Positions 44,119 through 54,207 of a stretch of 64,000 nucleotides of DNA are shown here, piece by piece. Each line of letters opens with the position of its first letter. Positions within the stretch are counted from its first letter, which is position 1. The translations under genes and the position numbers were made by a program. Below the pieces are notes generated by a model, which was given only the letters and a program-made list of their open reading frames with translations, did not search any database and was not told the origin of the DNA. The stretch is from Deltaproteobacteria bacterium (GTDB lineage: Bacteria; Desulfobacterota; Syntrophobacteria; Syntrophobacterales; Thermodesulforhabdaceae): NCBI GenBank assembly GCA_019309115.1, contig JAFDGW010000005.1, positions 21,801 to 85,800 on the forward strand. Reading direction: 5' to 3'.

Positions 44119-46053
44119 ATGAAAGGAGCGATTGTTACAGCCTGCCGAGCGGATTGTCCTGATGCATGTTCACTGATTGCCAAAAAGTCAGGGGTGTCCG
44201 GGGGCTGGCTAATTAAAGGTAACCCCGAACACCCCGTAACTAGGGGTTTTACATGTAATAAAGTTTCCTACTTCCTGAAGAGACACCAGAGTGCTTCTCG
44301 CATAACAAACCCGCTTATTAAGCACAAAGGCAAATGGGTCCCCATATCACGAGAAGAAGCGATTGAATTGTGTGCAGAAAAAATACAAGGTCTAAGGGAT
44401 TCACCTGAGCGTATACTGCATTTGCAGGGACACGGAATAAGGGGAGTATTTGTCGATTCCGTCAGGTACTTTTTTGCCTCACTTGGTACCGCCACAACGG
44501 TAGGTTCCCTTTGTGACGATGCAGGCATAGAAGCCTCAAGATTGGATTTCGGCGTACTGGATCACAACGATATCTCCGACCTAGAAAATGCCAACATTAT
44601 TGTTAACTGGGGAAGGGATGTAAAAAGAGGTTCTATTCACTTAGCTGTGATTCTAAAAAACCTCCGGGAGAAAGGCGGTCAGATTATCACCATATCACCT
44701 GGGGGCTGCGATCTGGACGGTTTATGCGATGAACACGTGCTCATAAAGCCGGGCACTGATAGGTTTCTGGCAGCAGCTATTTTAAAAGAGCTCATTTCAA
44801 ATGACTCAGCAGTTTATAACCGCACAATAGAATGTTCCAATGGACAAGAATTTCTAAAGGTCATCAAAAAACATTCAACAGAAGATTTGCTCCGATCCTG
44901 CGAAGTCAAATCAGAGGATTTTCAGAAGTTGCTCAAAGCCTATTCTGGAAAGCACAGGGTTTCCACCATCATAGCCTGGGGCATCCAAAGGTACACGCAC
45001 GGGGGAGAAACGGTACGCTGGATCAACGCGTTGGCTTACCTGTCAGGCCATTTCGGCAACAAGGGCGAAGGGGTTTATTACAATGTACTGTCAAGGAGAC
45101 ACTTTCGATACGACGGAATCATTAGCCCAGAAGATTCATGTTCTCCTAGGCGGCTTCTCTTGCTTCCTCAAATTGGCAGGGAATTGATTAACGCAAACCC
45201 GCCGATAGAATTCATGTGGATAAACGGAACAAACATAGTCAATCAGGCACCCGCTTCCAGAAGAATTGCCGAGGCACTCAGGAAGGTGATCTTTGTTGTG
45301 GTCGTTGATGCTTTCATGACCGATACGGCAATGAACGCCGATTTATTCCTTCCGTCAACACTAATGTGGGAAGAGGAAGACATAGTTGGATCGGCAATGC
45401 ATAACTTTGTGAATTACTGTGCCCCTTTTCTTACCCCGCCGGAAGGTGCTCTTTCCGACAGAGGGTGGATAGAACAGGTGGCTCGTAAGTTAGCGCCACC
45501 TGTGGTCATGCCTTCTAGAAGCAGGTGTTTTGAAACTGCTATGTCATCCCCTGCATTTGCTCATACATCCTTCGATGAACTGAAAGAAAAGGGATTTGTT
45601 AGGGCCAAACACTCCGGTATTGCCTTTTCGGGCGGAAAGACTGCTCATCACCACGGGAAAATGGAACTGGTAACGCGTTGTTCCCCGGAATTACCCACCT
45701 CAGAAGAATATCCCTTGCAGCTTCTGTCCTTAATTCGCCGAAACTACATTCATTCTCAGATCCTCCCGGAAGATCAAGGTGGTCTTTCGGTTGTATGGAT
45801 TTCGGAAGATTCGCCAGTTGCGCCAAAATTAAAGGATGGAAAACCGGCATGGTTGGAGTCTCCGCTGGGAAGAATGAAGGTAATCGTCCGGTTTGCAAAG
45901 GCAGGCACTTTGCATCCATCTGTGGTTCTTTATCGGAGAGACGACTGGATGAGCAAAGGTGGAGGTGTAAACCAAATCATAGAGGATGCTGTAACAGATA
46001 TAGGAAATACGGCAGCATACTACGAACAGAAGGTTAAACTCGTAGTAAAGTAA
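44119..46053 (+). CDS. Molybdopterin oxidoreductase (DMSO-reductase superfamily)
   Basis: 644 residues from ATG 44119 with AAGG close upstream; GTG 44116 and TTG 44104 are alternatives. C9, C13, C17 and C46 form the N-terminal [4Fe-4S] motif. Domains for the bis-MGD cofactor follow (NIIVNWGRDVKRG near 170; IEFMWINGTNIVNQAPASR near 365) and a C-terminal dinucleotide domain. There is no Tat signal, so it is cytoplasmic. Substrate unknown. It might use ferredoxin from the preceding operon. Confidence 0.88.
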   Translation: MKGAIVTACRADCPDACSLIAKKSGVSGGWLIKGNPEHPVTRGFTCNKVSYFLKRHQSASRITNPLIKHKGKWVPISREEAIELCAEKIQGLRDSPERILHLQGHGIRGVFVDSVRYFFASLGTATTVGSLCDDAGIEASRLDFGVLDHNDISDLENANIIVNWGRDVKRGSIHLAVILKNLREKGGQIITISPGGCDLDGLCDEHVLIKPGTDRFLAAAILKELISNDSAVYNRTIECSNGQEFLKVIKKHSTEDLLRSCEVKSEDFQKLLKAYSGKHRVSTIIAWGIQRYTHGGETVRWINALAYLSGHFGNKGEGVYYNVLSRRHFRYDGIISPEDSCSPRRLLLLPQIGRELINANPPIEFMWINGTNIVNQAPASRRIAEALRKVIFVVVVDAFMTDTAMNADLFLPSTLMWEEEDIVGSAMHNFVNYCAPFLTPPEGALSDRGWIEQVARKLAPPVVMPSRSRCFETAMSSPAFAHTSFDELKEKGFVRAKHSGIAFSGGKTAHHHGKMELVTRCSPELPTSEEYPLQLLSLIRRNYIHSQILPEDQGGLSVVWISEDSPVAPKLKDGKPAWLESPLGRMKVIVRFAKAGTLHPSVVLYRRDDWMSKGGGVNQIIEDAVTDIGNTAAYYEQKVKLVVK

Positions 46054-46119
46054 TGGGCTTCACGAGCGTTTGTGTATGCGTTCGTCTTTAGTAAGTAACA
46101 AATCCACAACAATGGCAAG

Positions 46120-46593
46120 TTACTTCACTTTTTCTTCAATAAAGTACTTTTTGCCGTTTAATGATAAGAAAAACCGGCCGTTTTCTTCCTCGACCCACTG
46201 AGCAAACTGATAGTAGGCTGGCCTGGCAAAGCGAGCTGGAATTTTTTCGTCTTTTATGAGGCAATAAAGAATATTCGATTTTCCAATCCAAAGAGTCGAT
46301 GGGTTAAGAATCTCCGGATCCCTCAGATGCTTTATATGAAGAACGATTTTTTCTTCAGAATCGGAAGTCTTTTCCCTGTCCACTCTCGTTATTACGAACG
46401 GAGTGTCTTCTGCTTCTATAAGACAGAAGCTACCATGCCATTCTATCCAAAAACCTACATCTGGATCAAAGTGGAGGTTATCGTAGAAGATTTCCAGTAT
46501 GTCTTTTCGAATTATGGGATTTCCCTCATAAAACCAGTTTCCTTCAGAATCCACGGTAATTCCACAGGGCATTATCTTTCGTTGTTCATTCAC
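46120..46593 (-). CDS. DUF1285-like protein
   Basis: 157 residues from GTG 46593, chosen for GGAGG 9 bp upstream. MPCGITVDSEGNWFYEG and NPIIRKDI near the N-terminus match the DUF1285 opening; later EAEDTPFVITRVD fits as well. Function unknown. It ends downstream of dtd by 23 bp in the same direction. Confidence 0.65.
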   Translation of the reverse strand: MNEQRKIMPCGITVDSEGNWFYEGNPIIRKDILEIFYDNLHFDPDVGFWIEWHGSFCLIEAEDTPFVITRVDREKTSDSEEKIVLHIKHLRDPEILNPSTLWIGKSNILYCLIKDEKIPARFARPAYYQFAQWVEEENGRFFLSLNGKKYFIEEKVK

Positions 46594-46616
46594 TAGATTC
46601 GTCCTCCTCAAGCCCC

Positions 46617-47066
46617 TTAAAATAGTTTTTTACTGTCCAACAACATAGTGACTGGACCATCGTTTACGATGTACACCTGCATAGACTCCCGAAAAATACC
46701 TTCTCGCACTGTCAAATCATAGTTCTTTAATGATTGAACTACAAAATCATATAGGCTTTTTGCTTTATCAAGAGGAGCAGCAGAAGAAAAGGAAGGCCTC
46801 CTCCCCTTTCGGCAATCTCCGTAAAGAGTAAACTGGGAAACCACCAGAACCTCACCGGAAATGTTCAGTACTGAATGATTCATTTTCCCTTGAGAATCTT
46901 CAAAGATCCGCAGGTTAGCCACCTTGTCTGCAATATAACGTCCGTCAGATTCATCATCGTCTGTTCCCACGCCGAGAAAAACCAGAAGCCCTCTTCCAAT
47001 CCGGGCAACTTCGGCGCCATTTACTACAACAGAAGCTTTAAGTACTCTTTGAACGACAGCTCGCAA
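46617..47066 (-). CDS. dtd: D-aminoacyl-tRNA deacylase
   Basis: 149 residues. SQFTLYGD (catalytic region) and the Gly-cisPro motif NDGPVT are present. It removes D-amino acids and mischarged Gly from tRNA. The C-terminus is typical in length. Divergent from the radical SAM gene, 69 bp apart. Confidence 0.93.
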   Translation of the reverse strand: MRAVVQRVLKASVVVNGAEVARIGRGLLVFLGVGTDDDESDGRYIADKVANLRIFEDSQGKMNHSVLNISGEVLVVSQFTLYGDCRKGRRPSFSSAAPLDKAKSLYDFVVQSLKNYDLTVREGIFRESMQVYIVNDGPVTMLLDSKKLF

Positions 47067-47135
47067 TTTGCAGTCCTCCTGTATATAAAAATCATGTGGT
47101 CATCATTTTTATAAACAATCTCCAAAAGGTGCAAC

Positions 47136-48536
47136 ATGAAGCGTCCATTTGTATTACTGATAAATCCCTGGATTACCGACTTTGCCGCCCATGATTTATG
47201 GGCACGCCCACTAGGTTTGCTTTTTATTGCGTCGCTACTCAGGCAGGGTGGAGTCGATGTAGCATTCATCGATTGCCTGGAACGGGGCCAGAATGACAGT
47301 GACTCTGTAACGATACCCGGCAAAGTGGGCCCCTTTGGAACCGGCAAATACGACAAAACTCCCATAAATAAACCCCCAGCCTACTCTGGCTTCCCTCGCA
47401 GGTATTTCCGCTACGGCATTCCCACCAAAACTTTTCAAAAAAAACTCGAATCCCTACCTAGAGTTCCCGATCTGATCCTGATGACTTGTGTCATGACTTA
47501 TTGGTACCCAGGGGTCCAACAAGCCATAAACATCACAAGAAAAGTCCTGCCGAATATTCCCATTTGGCTTGGAGGTATCTACGCCAAGCTTTGTAAGGAA
47601 CATGCAATTATGCACTCAGGGGCAGATCGTACCGTTACAGAACCGCTGGAAAAGATGCCCGAACTTTTTAGTACTCAGCTTTGTTTTTCCTTGAAAAATC
47701 CTGATCAGTGGCAATTTTCCCGAATGCCGATCCCGGCGTGGGATCTCGTTCCCGACCGTCCCTATCGAGTGCTTGCCATCTCTCAGGGTTGTCCCTTTCG
47801 CTGCGCCTATTGTGCATCACCTATCCTTCAGCCCCAAGCGGCTTTAAGACCTGTAGATAAGGTTTACCAGGAAATACTTGATGGAGTTGAAAAGGGCATA
47901 AAAGATTTTGCCTTTTACGATGACGCCCTCCTTATGACGGCCTGGCCGATACTCAAATCCCTCTTACAGCACATCGTTTCCGACGGCATAAAAGTACGTT
48001 TCCACACGCCTAACGCACTACATGCTCGGGCGATAACGCCTAGCAAAGCTGAGCTGTTGAGTAAAGCTGGATTCACTACCATCCGTTTGGGGCTGGAAAC
48101 GGCATCATTCAGACACCAGCTAGAATGGGGAAACAAGGTAAATAATCGTCAATTCATTAGAGCCGTTCGTGCTCTTAAAGATGCGGGAATTGATGCACCA
48201 AACATAGGGGTTTATTTGCTTTGTGGAGTGCCGGGTCAGACACCGGAAGAGGTTACTCGCTCCATAGACTTTGTTACCGAAACCGGGGTTCTTCCTTTTA
48301 TAGCCGAGTATTCCCCCATACCGAAGACATTACTCTGGCAGAAGGCCGTAAAAACGAGCCGCTTTCCGATTGCTGATGATCCCCTGTATCACAACAACTC
48401 TTTTTTCGCATGTAGAAGCGAGCTGTTTTCGTACGAAGATATGCTGAGGGTAAAAAATTATGCCCGTGCGATGCGAGGTTTTTTGGTCAAGACATCAATG
48501 GCAAACTCGAGGGAAAGCGATTCGTCCACTGAATAA
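47136..48536 (+). CDS. Radical SAM protein with B12-binding-like N-terminus
   Basis: 466 residues. Residues 1-130 resemble a cobalamin-binding Rossmann domain without the DxHxxG histidine. The radical SAM cluster motif is C219/C223/C226 (CPFRCAYC). A GxIxG-type strand follows (IRLGLETA). It is of the family that methylates or rearranges unactivated carbons; substrate unknown. AAAAGGTG precedes the ATG. The last 79 bp overlap the convergent gene. Confidence 0.85.
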   Translation: MKRPFVLLINPWITDFAAHDLWARPLGLLFIASLLRQGGVDVAFIDCLERGQNDSDSVTIPGKVGPFGTGKYDKTPINKPPAYSGFPRRYFRYGIPTKTFQKKLESLPRVPDLILMTCVMTYWYPGVQQAINITRKVLPNIPIWLGGIYAKLCKEHAIMHSGADRTVTEPLEKMPELFSTQLCFSLKNPDQWQFSRMPIPAWDLVPDRPYRVLAISQGCPFRCAYCASPILQPQAALRPVDKVYQEILDGVEKGIKDFAFYDDALLMTAWPILKSLLQHIVSDGIKVRFHTPNALHARAITPSKAELLSKAGFTTIRLGLETASFRHQLEWGNKVNNRQFIRAVRALKDAGIDAPNIGVYLLCGVPGQTPEEVTRSIDFVTETGVLPFIAEYSPIPKTLLWQKAVKTSRFPIADDPLYHNNSFFACRSELFSYEDMLRVKNYARAMRGFLVKTSMANSRESDSSTE

Positions 48537-50014
48537 TTCTTAAACTTTTCAGAAATTCTTCTAACAAGTGATAAATAGGCTTTGTTCCACAATTCTGGCA
48601 CGTGAGTTACATCCTGGGGATACTGTGCCACACCGGTATAAAAGCTGAGAGGATAAGAGAGCCTCTTGCCCAGTCCCAGACTGTTGAGGAAATGTTCACA
48701 TTGCCGTGCAAAATTATCCGATAGATGGGAACTGCAATCAGGAATGGCAACAGCTATGCGATTTTCTCCTAGGATCGCCGCTACCGCATTTTCCGGCATG
48801 AGCTCATTTTTCACTAAACGAGCAATCTCCCTTGTCCACCGGCCGAGAAGCTCTGGTGTGGTGACTGTGCAAAGAGTTAGGTACGGTTCCCATTGAATCA
48901 AAACCAACCCGAGCGAAGTGTTCTGCGCCACAGTATTTTGAAACATTTTCTGCAATAATTTTTGAAAGGGTTTTGGATTTAAAAGCCCAGTGTTCTGATC
49001 ATAGTGAATAACTTCAGCGTAAGATTTCCTCAGCTCAATGCGCTCAATGGATCTAACCAGATGGCGAAAGATACGTCTTACTCCGTAAAGTATATCCGCG
49101 CTCAGGTGTAATCCATCCTCACTAACCAGTCCCAGCACCCAATCCACACCACCCGCAGATTCAAACAACCCAAGAAAAGACCCTTTTCTGGATAACGGCT
49201 CCCCAGGGAAAAGCACATATTGGATGCGCTGGTGTTCGGAAAGGTTGGGAACGAAGATCCAGTCTTTTCTTTCAAACAAGCATCCGACGAAGCCACCGCT
49301 TATGCGCAATTCTCGCTGCTTCTTCAGATTTTCCAGATTACCCGCCGTAGTTTCTATTTCAAAAAATTCACTCCCCGACTTTCGAGAAACTAGAAAACCG
49401 CCTGATCCTCCCACAAATTCTACAACCTTTTCTATAAAAGACTGAAAATTGATTCGATCCTCATCTTCACCATTCAATATTATGGTCTCAGTTTCATAAA
49501 AAAACTGAAGAATAGCTGCATATTCTTCCCTTTCGGCCCTCGCATCCAAGCGGCTGAGAGCGTCTTCAATCAGTTTGGTCGCCTGCTGAATCCATAAAGT
49601 TTCTTTTCGATTGAAATTCCATTTGTGCTTGGTATCGACATAAAGAACAAAATCCCCTTGTTGCAGAGGACACATACAAAGTGCTTTTATTAGCTTCTCC
49701 TCCTCTGAATAAAAAGGCATAATGGAATGGATTGGCTTTTCGCCGATTTTTTCACAGTGCACAACGCGCTTGTGCTCAAAACACTGGCCGAGTAGCCCGG
49801 ATCGATCACGGGGAACGGATTCATAACTTTTAAAATACTTACTCAGCGAGCAATGACCGACACAATAGATGTCTCCCATTTGTCGATTATGGAAAAAAAG
49901 AGCCACCGTGTATGCTTCAAGTACATCGGCGAGAAACTTGACAACGTTATCAATGCTGGCAAAATCATGCGGCATGGGACTGTACCTGTTCTTTGAATTG
50001 GAATGTTTTAGCAT
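48458..50014 (-). CDS. GAF protein with degenerate GGDEF domain
   Basis: 518 residues. Two GAF-like domains (about 15-150 and 170-320) precede a GGDEF-type domain that begins YDQNTGLLN. The active-site loop reads LGENRIAV in place of GGDEF, so cyclase activity is not expected. It may sense a ligand or bind c-di-GMP. The C-terminus overlaps the radical SAM gene by 79 bp on the opposite strand. No clear ribosome-binding site; ATG 49975 is an alternative. Confidence 0.72.
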   Translation of the reverse strand: MLKHSNSKNRYSPMPHDFASIDNVVKFLADVLEAYTVALFFHNRQMGDIYCVGHCSLSKYFKSYESVPRDRSGLLGQCFEHKRVVHCEKIGEKPIHSIMPFYSEEEKLIKALCMCPLQQGDFVLYVDTKHKWNFNRKETLWIQQATKLIEDALSRLDARAEREEYAAILQFFYETETIILNGEDEDRINFQSFIEKVVEFVGGSGGFLVSRKSGSEFFEIETTAGNLENLKKQRELRISGGFVGCLFERKDWIFVPNLSEHQRIQYVLFPGEPLSRKGSFLGLFESAGGVDWVLGLVSEDGLHLSADILYGVRRIFRHLVRSIERIELRKSYAEVIHYDQNTGLLNPKPFQKLLQKMFQNTVAQNTSLGLVLIQWEPYLTLCTVTTPELLGRWTREIARLVKNELMPENAVAAILGENRIAVAIPDCSSHLSDNFARQCEHFLNSLGLGKRLSYPLSFYTGVAQYPQDVTHVPELWNKAYLSLVRRISEKFKNYSVDESLSLEFAIDVLTKKPRIARA

Positions 50015-50119
50015 TAGTTGTTGCCGTAATTTTTACAGCTTTCATAAGTATTCACTAATTTTAGGTAAAAAGCCCGGTGAAATCAACAAGAAAAAACCGG
50101 TGCGAAATGGTGGTAACTG

Positions 50120-51832
50120 ATGGGTAAAATTAGAATCCTTTCTGACGAGCTTTGTAATCACATAGCGGCCGGTGAAGTGGTTGAACGGCCGGCAGCAGTG
50201 GTAAAAGAACTTGTTGAAAACAGCATCGATGCAGGTGCTACTAGGATAACGGTTAACTTCGAACGGGGCGGTGTAAAGCTGGTGGAAGTGGCAGACAACG
50301 GTGAAGGCATGGACAGAGAAGATGCCTTGCTGGCAGTAGAAAGACACGCCACAAGCAAAATTTCTTCCTTTAGGGACATCGCAAACATAACGACCCTCGG
50401 CTTTCGTGGTGAAGCGCTGGCAAGCATAGCTGCCATCAGTAAAATGACAATCACCACAAAAACTGATTTTGAAACAACGGGAACGAAAATAAAAATCGAA
50501 GGAGGGCAAATCATCTCCGTATCCGATGCCGGATGTCCCACCGGATGCAGAATCATTGTCCAGGATCTTTTTTATAACGTCCCGGCTAGGAAAAAGTTTT
50601 TGAAATCTGAAGCCACGGAAAGGTTACACATTCAGGACTGCTTTAAACAACTGTCCTTGGCTCATCCTGATATTCATTTTCGACTGAACCACGCTGGTAA
50701 AAGGCTCTATGACTATCCACCGGTGGCTAATATGCAAATGCGAATTTTTCAAGTGCTTGGTAATGATGCAGCGGATAAATTCTGTCCACTGCAAAAAACA
50801 GCAGGATCTTACCGTGTGTATGGCTCCATTGCCGACCCTAGGCACTCGAGGCCCAATTCCAAAATGATTTATCTTTTTGTAAATGGACGTCCTGTAAAGG
50901 ATGCGCTGCTTTACCGCGCAATTCGAGAAGCATGCGCAGGTTATGTGCCCGAAGGAAATTACCCGGTGGCCGTGCTACAACTGGAAATGAATCCACACCT
51001 TGTTGATGTGAACGTACACCCCACCAAACGGGAGGTGAGATTTCGACACCCGGCGGATGTGGTAGCTGTGGTCAAGGAAGCCGTACTTGAAGCCTTAAAA
51101 GGATTTGATCTCAACTTGAGATCACGCAAGTCCACTGCTTCAGCTCATCAGAATCACAACCTCCACATGTATGGCTCTCCTACGGTATTCGAAGAAAAGC
51201 AAGAAACACTCGCAAAGACGGCATCAAAGGTGTTAGAATACCAAAGTTCTGCATCAGGTGCTTTCTTTTCTTCCATGAACTATCTAGGACAAATTGATGG
51301 CACTTATATTATTCTTCAGCAGCAAGACGACCTTGTCATTATTGATTTCCACGCAGCTCACGAAAGAGTTTTATATAACAGGCTTTCACGAAATTCCCTG
51401 CCCGTGCCCGGCCAAACGCTGTTACAGCCCATAACGTTCAGGATTGCACCGGAAGAAGCCGAGGGAATTGAAAAGTGCCGAGACATCCTTCTCAGCCTTG
51501 GCTACGATGTTGATCTGTTGAATCATGATACGGCCGTAATAAGAAGCGTGCCAGCCCTGGCAAAACACTATGACCATGCTAGAATTGTAGAAGACGTAAT
51601 CAAAGTCGCTTCCGAAGAATCAAACAGAAGCGCTATTGTCGATTCCTTCGTGAAAGCCCTCTCCTGTCATCGAGCCATCCGTTCAGGATATAAGCTGAAC
51701 TCCAGTGAAGTACGGTGGCTTTTGAAGGAAATGGATTCTCAGGAACAGATTCTTACGTGCCCTCACGGCCGTCCGATCTGGCTCAGGCTGGGATCCAAGG
51801 AACTCTCTAAAATGTTCGCACGAAGCAAATAA
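50120..51832 (+). CDS. mutL: DNA mismatch repair protein MutL
   Basis: 570 residues. GHKL ATPase motifs: ENSIDAGA, DNGEGMD and GFRGEALAS. The C-terminal dimerisation domain begins near 390 (LGQIDGTYIIL). The endonuclease motif DQHAxxER is changed to DFHAAHER, which keeps the metal-binding pattern. No mutS here. It leads miaA and hisB in one operon. Confidence 0.95.
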   Translation: MGKIRILSDELCNHIAAGEVVERPAAVVKELVENSIDAGATRITVNFERGGVKLVEVADNGEGMDREDALLAVERHATSKISSFRDIANITTLGFRGEALASIAAISKMTITTKTDFETTGTKIKIEGGQIISVSDAGCPTGCRIIVQDLFYNVPARKKFLKSEATERLHIQDCFKQLSLAHPDIHFRLNHAGKRLYDYPPVANMQMRIFQVLGNDAADKFCPLQKTAGSYRVYGSIADPRHSRPNSKMIYLFVNGRPVKDALLYRAIREACAGYVPEGNYPVAVLQLEMNPHLVDVNVHPTKREVRFRHPADVVAVVKEAVLEALKGFDLNLRSRKSTASAHQNHNLHMYGSPTVFEEKQETLAKTASKVLEYQSSASGAFFSSMNYLGQIDGTYIILQQQDDLVIIDFHAAHERVLYNRLSRNSLPVPGQTLLQPITFRIAPEEAEGIEKCRDILLSLGYDVDLLNHDTAVIRSVPALAKHYDHARIVEDVIKVASEESNRSAIVDSFVKALSCHRAIRSGYKLNSSEVRWLLKEMDSQEQILTCPHGRPIWLRLGSKELSKMFARSK

Positions 51833-51835
51833 ATC

Positions 51836-52768
51836 ATGACAGATAAACCATTCGTAGTAGTCATAGCCGGTCCCACCGCTGTAGGTAAAACCGAAACAGC
51901 TCTAACCGTGGCAGAAAAATTTGGCATGGAAATCGTCAATGCTGATTCAATGCAGGTTTACAGATACATGAACATAGGCACCGCAAAACCGAACAAAGAG
52001 GAGCAGCGGCGTGTTCGTCATCACCTTATAGATGTGGTGAACCCTGATGAACATTTCGACGCTGGCATGTACAAGAAACTCGCTGATGCTACCATCCAAG
52101 ATTTGTGGAATCGTGGTGTGGTACCTCTTATTGTTGGAGGAACAGGGCTTTATATAAGAGTTCTTATGCGTGGTATATGCGGTCAGATCCCCAGAAATGA
52201 AAGTGTCCTGAAGAAACTTAAAGAAAAACTCAAACAAAGGGGGATTTCCGAACTTTACGGTGAACTGACAGAAGTGGATCCCTTGCTTGCCAGGCGAATC
52301 CACCATCATGACAGGCAGCGTATCTTAAGGGCACTGGAAGTATATCACAGTACTGGAAAACCCCTCTCACAATGGCAGGAAGAGCATCGCTTTTCTGACC
52401 GACCCTATCGATCACTTAAGATATTTTTGACGCGAGATAGAAAAGAGCTATATGAGCGCATTAACAACAGAACGGAAAAAATGTTCCGTTGCGGCCTTGT
52501 AGAAGAAGTCCAGATGCTTCTGGAAATGGGCTACAGTCCTGAACTGAAATCAATGCAGGCTCTCGGATACAAAGAAACAGTAGCTTACTTGCATGGACAC
52601 ATGTCCCTCGACGATGCTATAAGAACCGTGAAAAAGGAAACTCGGCGTTACGCAAAACGACAGTTTACATGGTTTCGGAAGGAACCGGGTTTTCGATGGC
52701 TGGAAGCTAGCAATACCGAGAAAATCCTGAATCTTGTTGACGGAGAACTGCAGAATGCGGGAGTTTAA
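51836..52768 (+). CDS. miaA: tRNA dimethylallyltransferase
   Basis: 310 residues. P-loop GPTAVGKT at 12-19; DSMQVY, GGTGLY and RRIHHHDRQRILRALE are family landmarks. It prenylates A37 of tRNAs reading U-starting codons. Starts 3 bp after mutL, as in many bacteria. Confidence 0.96.
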   Translation: MTDKPFVVVIAGPTAVGKTETALTVAEKFGMEIVNADSMQVYRYMNIGTAKPNKEEQRRVRHHLIDVVNPDEHFDAGMYKKLADATIQDLWNRGVVPLIVGGTGLYIRVLMRGICGQIPRNESVLKKLKEKLKQRGISELYGELTEVDPLLARRIHHHDRQRILRALEVYHSTGKPLSQWQEEHRFSDRPYRSLKIFLTRDRKELYERINNRTEKMFRCGLVEEVQMLLEMGYSPELKSMQALGYKETVAYLHGHMSLDDAIRTVKKETRRYAKRQFTWFRKEPGFRWLEASNTEKILNLVDGELQNAGV

Positions 52769-53339
52769 GGTCCAGAGGAAAACGGCTGAAACGACGATAG
52801 AAGTTGAGTTATGCTTGGATGGCAAGGGAACTGCCACTATCGACACGGGGATTGGCTTTTTCAATCATATGCTGACTCTTATGGCAGTGCATGGAAAGTT
52901 CGACCTGATGGTCAAGGCACAGGGCGATCTCGACGTGGATGCTCATCACACGGTTGAAGACGTCGGAATCTGCCTTGGCAAAGCACTAGATGGTGCACTT
53001 GGAAATCGGTCCGGAATAAACCGGTACGGCAGCGCAAAGGTCCCAATGGATGAAGCCCTCGCAGAGGTTGTTATTGACCTTTCAAGAAGACCCTACCTGG
53101 TTTACAAAGTTCCACCGTTGAGGGAAATGATAGGCGCCATGCCATCTGAGTTGGTTCCTGAATTCTTGCGGGCATTCTCGCAACACGGTGGCGTAACACT
53201 TCACGCAATTGTGCATTACGGATCAAACTCACACCACATAGTTGAAGCACTTTTCAAGGCTCTAGGGAAAAGCCTTTATATTGCAACACGCATGGAAGGT
53301 TTCTACCATGGAATTCCGTCGTCCAAGGGAGCATTATAA
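52755..53339 (+). CDS. hisB: Imidazoleglycerol-phosphate dehydratase
   Basis: 194 residues from ATG 52755, GGAG upstream. Both metal-binding histidine motifs are seen: AHHTVEDVG near 66 and NSHHIVEALFKA near 160. It carries out the sixth step of histidine synthesis. It overlaps miaA by 14 bp; no other his gene is near. Confidence 0.95.
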   Translation: MREFKVQRKTAETTIEVELCLDGKGTATIDTGIGFFNHMLTLMAVHGKFDLMVKAQGDLDVDAHHTVEDVGICLGKALDGALGNRSGINRYGSAKVPMDEALAEVVIDLSRRPYLVYKVPPLREMIGAMPSELVPEFLRAFSQHGGVTLHAIVHYGSNSHHIVEALFKALGKSLYIATRMEGFYHGIPSSKGAL

Positions 53340-53422
53340 TCGTGCGTTTTTTCAACGAGTCTTTCTTCAAAATTCTTGACCGTGTCTGTTCATCGTGTTA
53401 GCTGAACCTGCTTTTGGAGTAA

Positions 53423-53471
53423 CTTCCTTGCTCCCTTCCATGGAAAGGGGGCTGATTAACCCGTAAGGAAG
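53423..53471 (+). promoter_or_regulatory. Probable S6:S18-binding leader of rpsF
   Basis: CTTCCTT (53423-53429) pairs with AAGGAAG (53465-53471). Inside is a hairpin (53430-53452) and an unpaired CCG (53461-53463) just before the closing strand. That arrangement is the known S6:S18 leader motif. The closing strand overlaps the ribosome-binding site, so bound S6:S18 would block translation. Confidence 0.6.
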
Positions 53472-53484
53472 GAGGATTGAACTG

Positions 53485-53925
53485 ATGTACATGCGGAAGT
53501 ATGAAGTCTTTTTCATTGTGGATCCGGATTTGAACGACGAAGAGACGACAAGCATTGAAAAGAAGTTCCGTGAAATTGTTGAGCGCGAAGGCGGCCGAGT
53601 TTTGACCTACAAATCTTGGGGAAAAAAGCGGCTTGCTTATCCGGTGAAGAAAAGAACTCGGGGACATTATTTCCTGATGGAAATGGCCGGGGATTCTGAA
53701 CTTCCCTTAGAAGTCGAACGAAACATGCGCATTGACGATAGGGTTCTCAAGTTTATCACGGTGAAGTTGGAAGATCGGTACGACCCAACCAAAGATCAGA
53801 CACCTGAGCCACAGGAGCCGGCTGAAGAAGAACGGGTAAATCAGACTAGCGAAGAAGCCGAAACGGTGGAAAACGCGAGTCAGGATACGATAGAATCTGG
53901 ATTGGAAGTAAAGGAGGAGGAGTAA
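53485..53925 (+). CDS. rpsF: 30S ribosomal protein S6
   Basis: 146 residues. Typical N-terminus (MRKYEVFFIVDPDL), GRVLTYKSWGKKRLAYPV in the core and an added acidic tail of about 40 residues (EPAEEERVNQT). GGAGG precedes the ATG. It binds S18 on the 30S platform. Confidence 0.96.
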   Translation: MYMRKYEVFFIVDPDLNDEETTSIEKKFREIVEREGGRVLTYKSWGKKRLAYPVKKRTRGHYFLMEMAGDSELPLEVERNMRIDDRVLKFITVKLEDRYDPTKDQTPEPQEPAEEERVNQTSEEAETVENASQDTIESGLEVKEEE

Positions 53926-53931
53926 TAGGCC

Positions 53932-54198
53932 ATGGCAGCATCGGTAACAAGACAAATAATCAGAAAGCGCCGCCGCTTTTTCCGACACAAAAAAGTTTGT
54001 CGTTTCTGTGCCGACAGCAGTCTTAAAATTGACTACAAGGACCCTTCAATTTTGCAAAACTTCCTCACAGAACGTGCAAAGATAGTTCCCAGAAGGATCA
54101 CGGGCAATTGCGCGAAGCATCAGAGAGAGTTGACCAGGGCTATAAAAAGAGCCCGCCAGATGGCGCTTCTGCCTTACACAACACTGCACACCATATAA
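53932..54198 (+). CDS. rpsR: 30S ribosomal protein S18, zinc-type
   Basis: 88 residues. C23, C26, C60 and H63 form the zinc ribbon of the C+ S18 type. Core [20 protein letters not shown] is conserved. GGAG precedes the ATG; 6 bp after rpsF. Confidence 0.96.
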   Translation: MAASVTRQIIRKRRRFFRHKKVCRFCADSSLKIDYKDPSILQNFLTERAKIVPRRITGNCAKHQRELTRAIKRARQMALLPYTTLHTI

Positions 54199-54207
54199 AT
54201 TTGCCAG

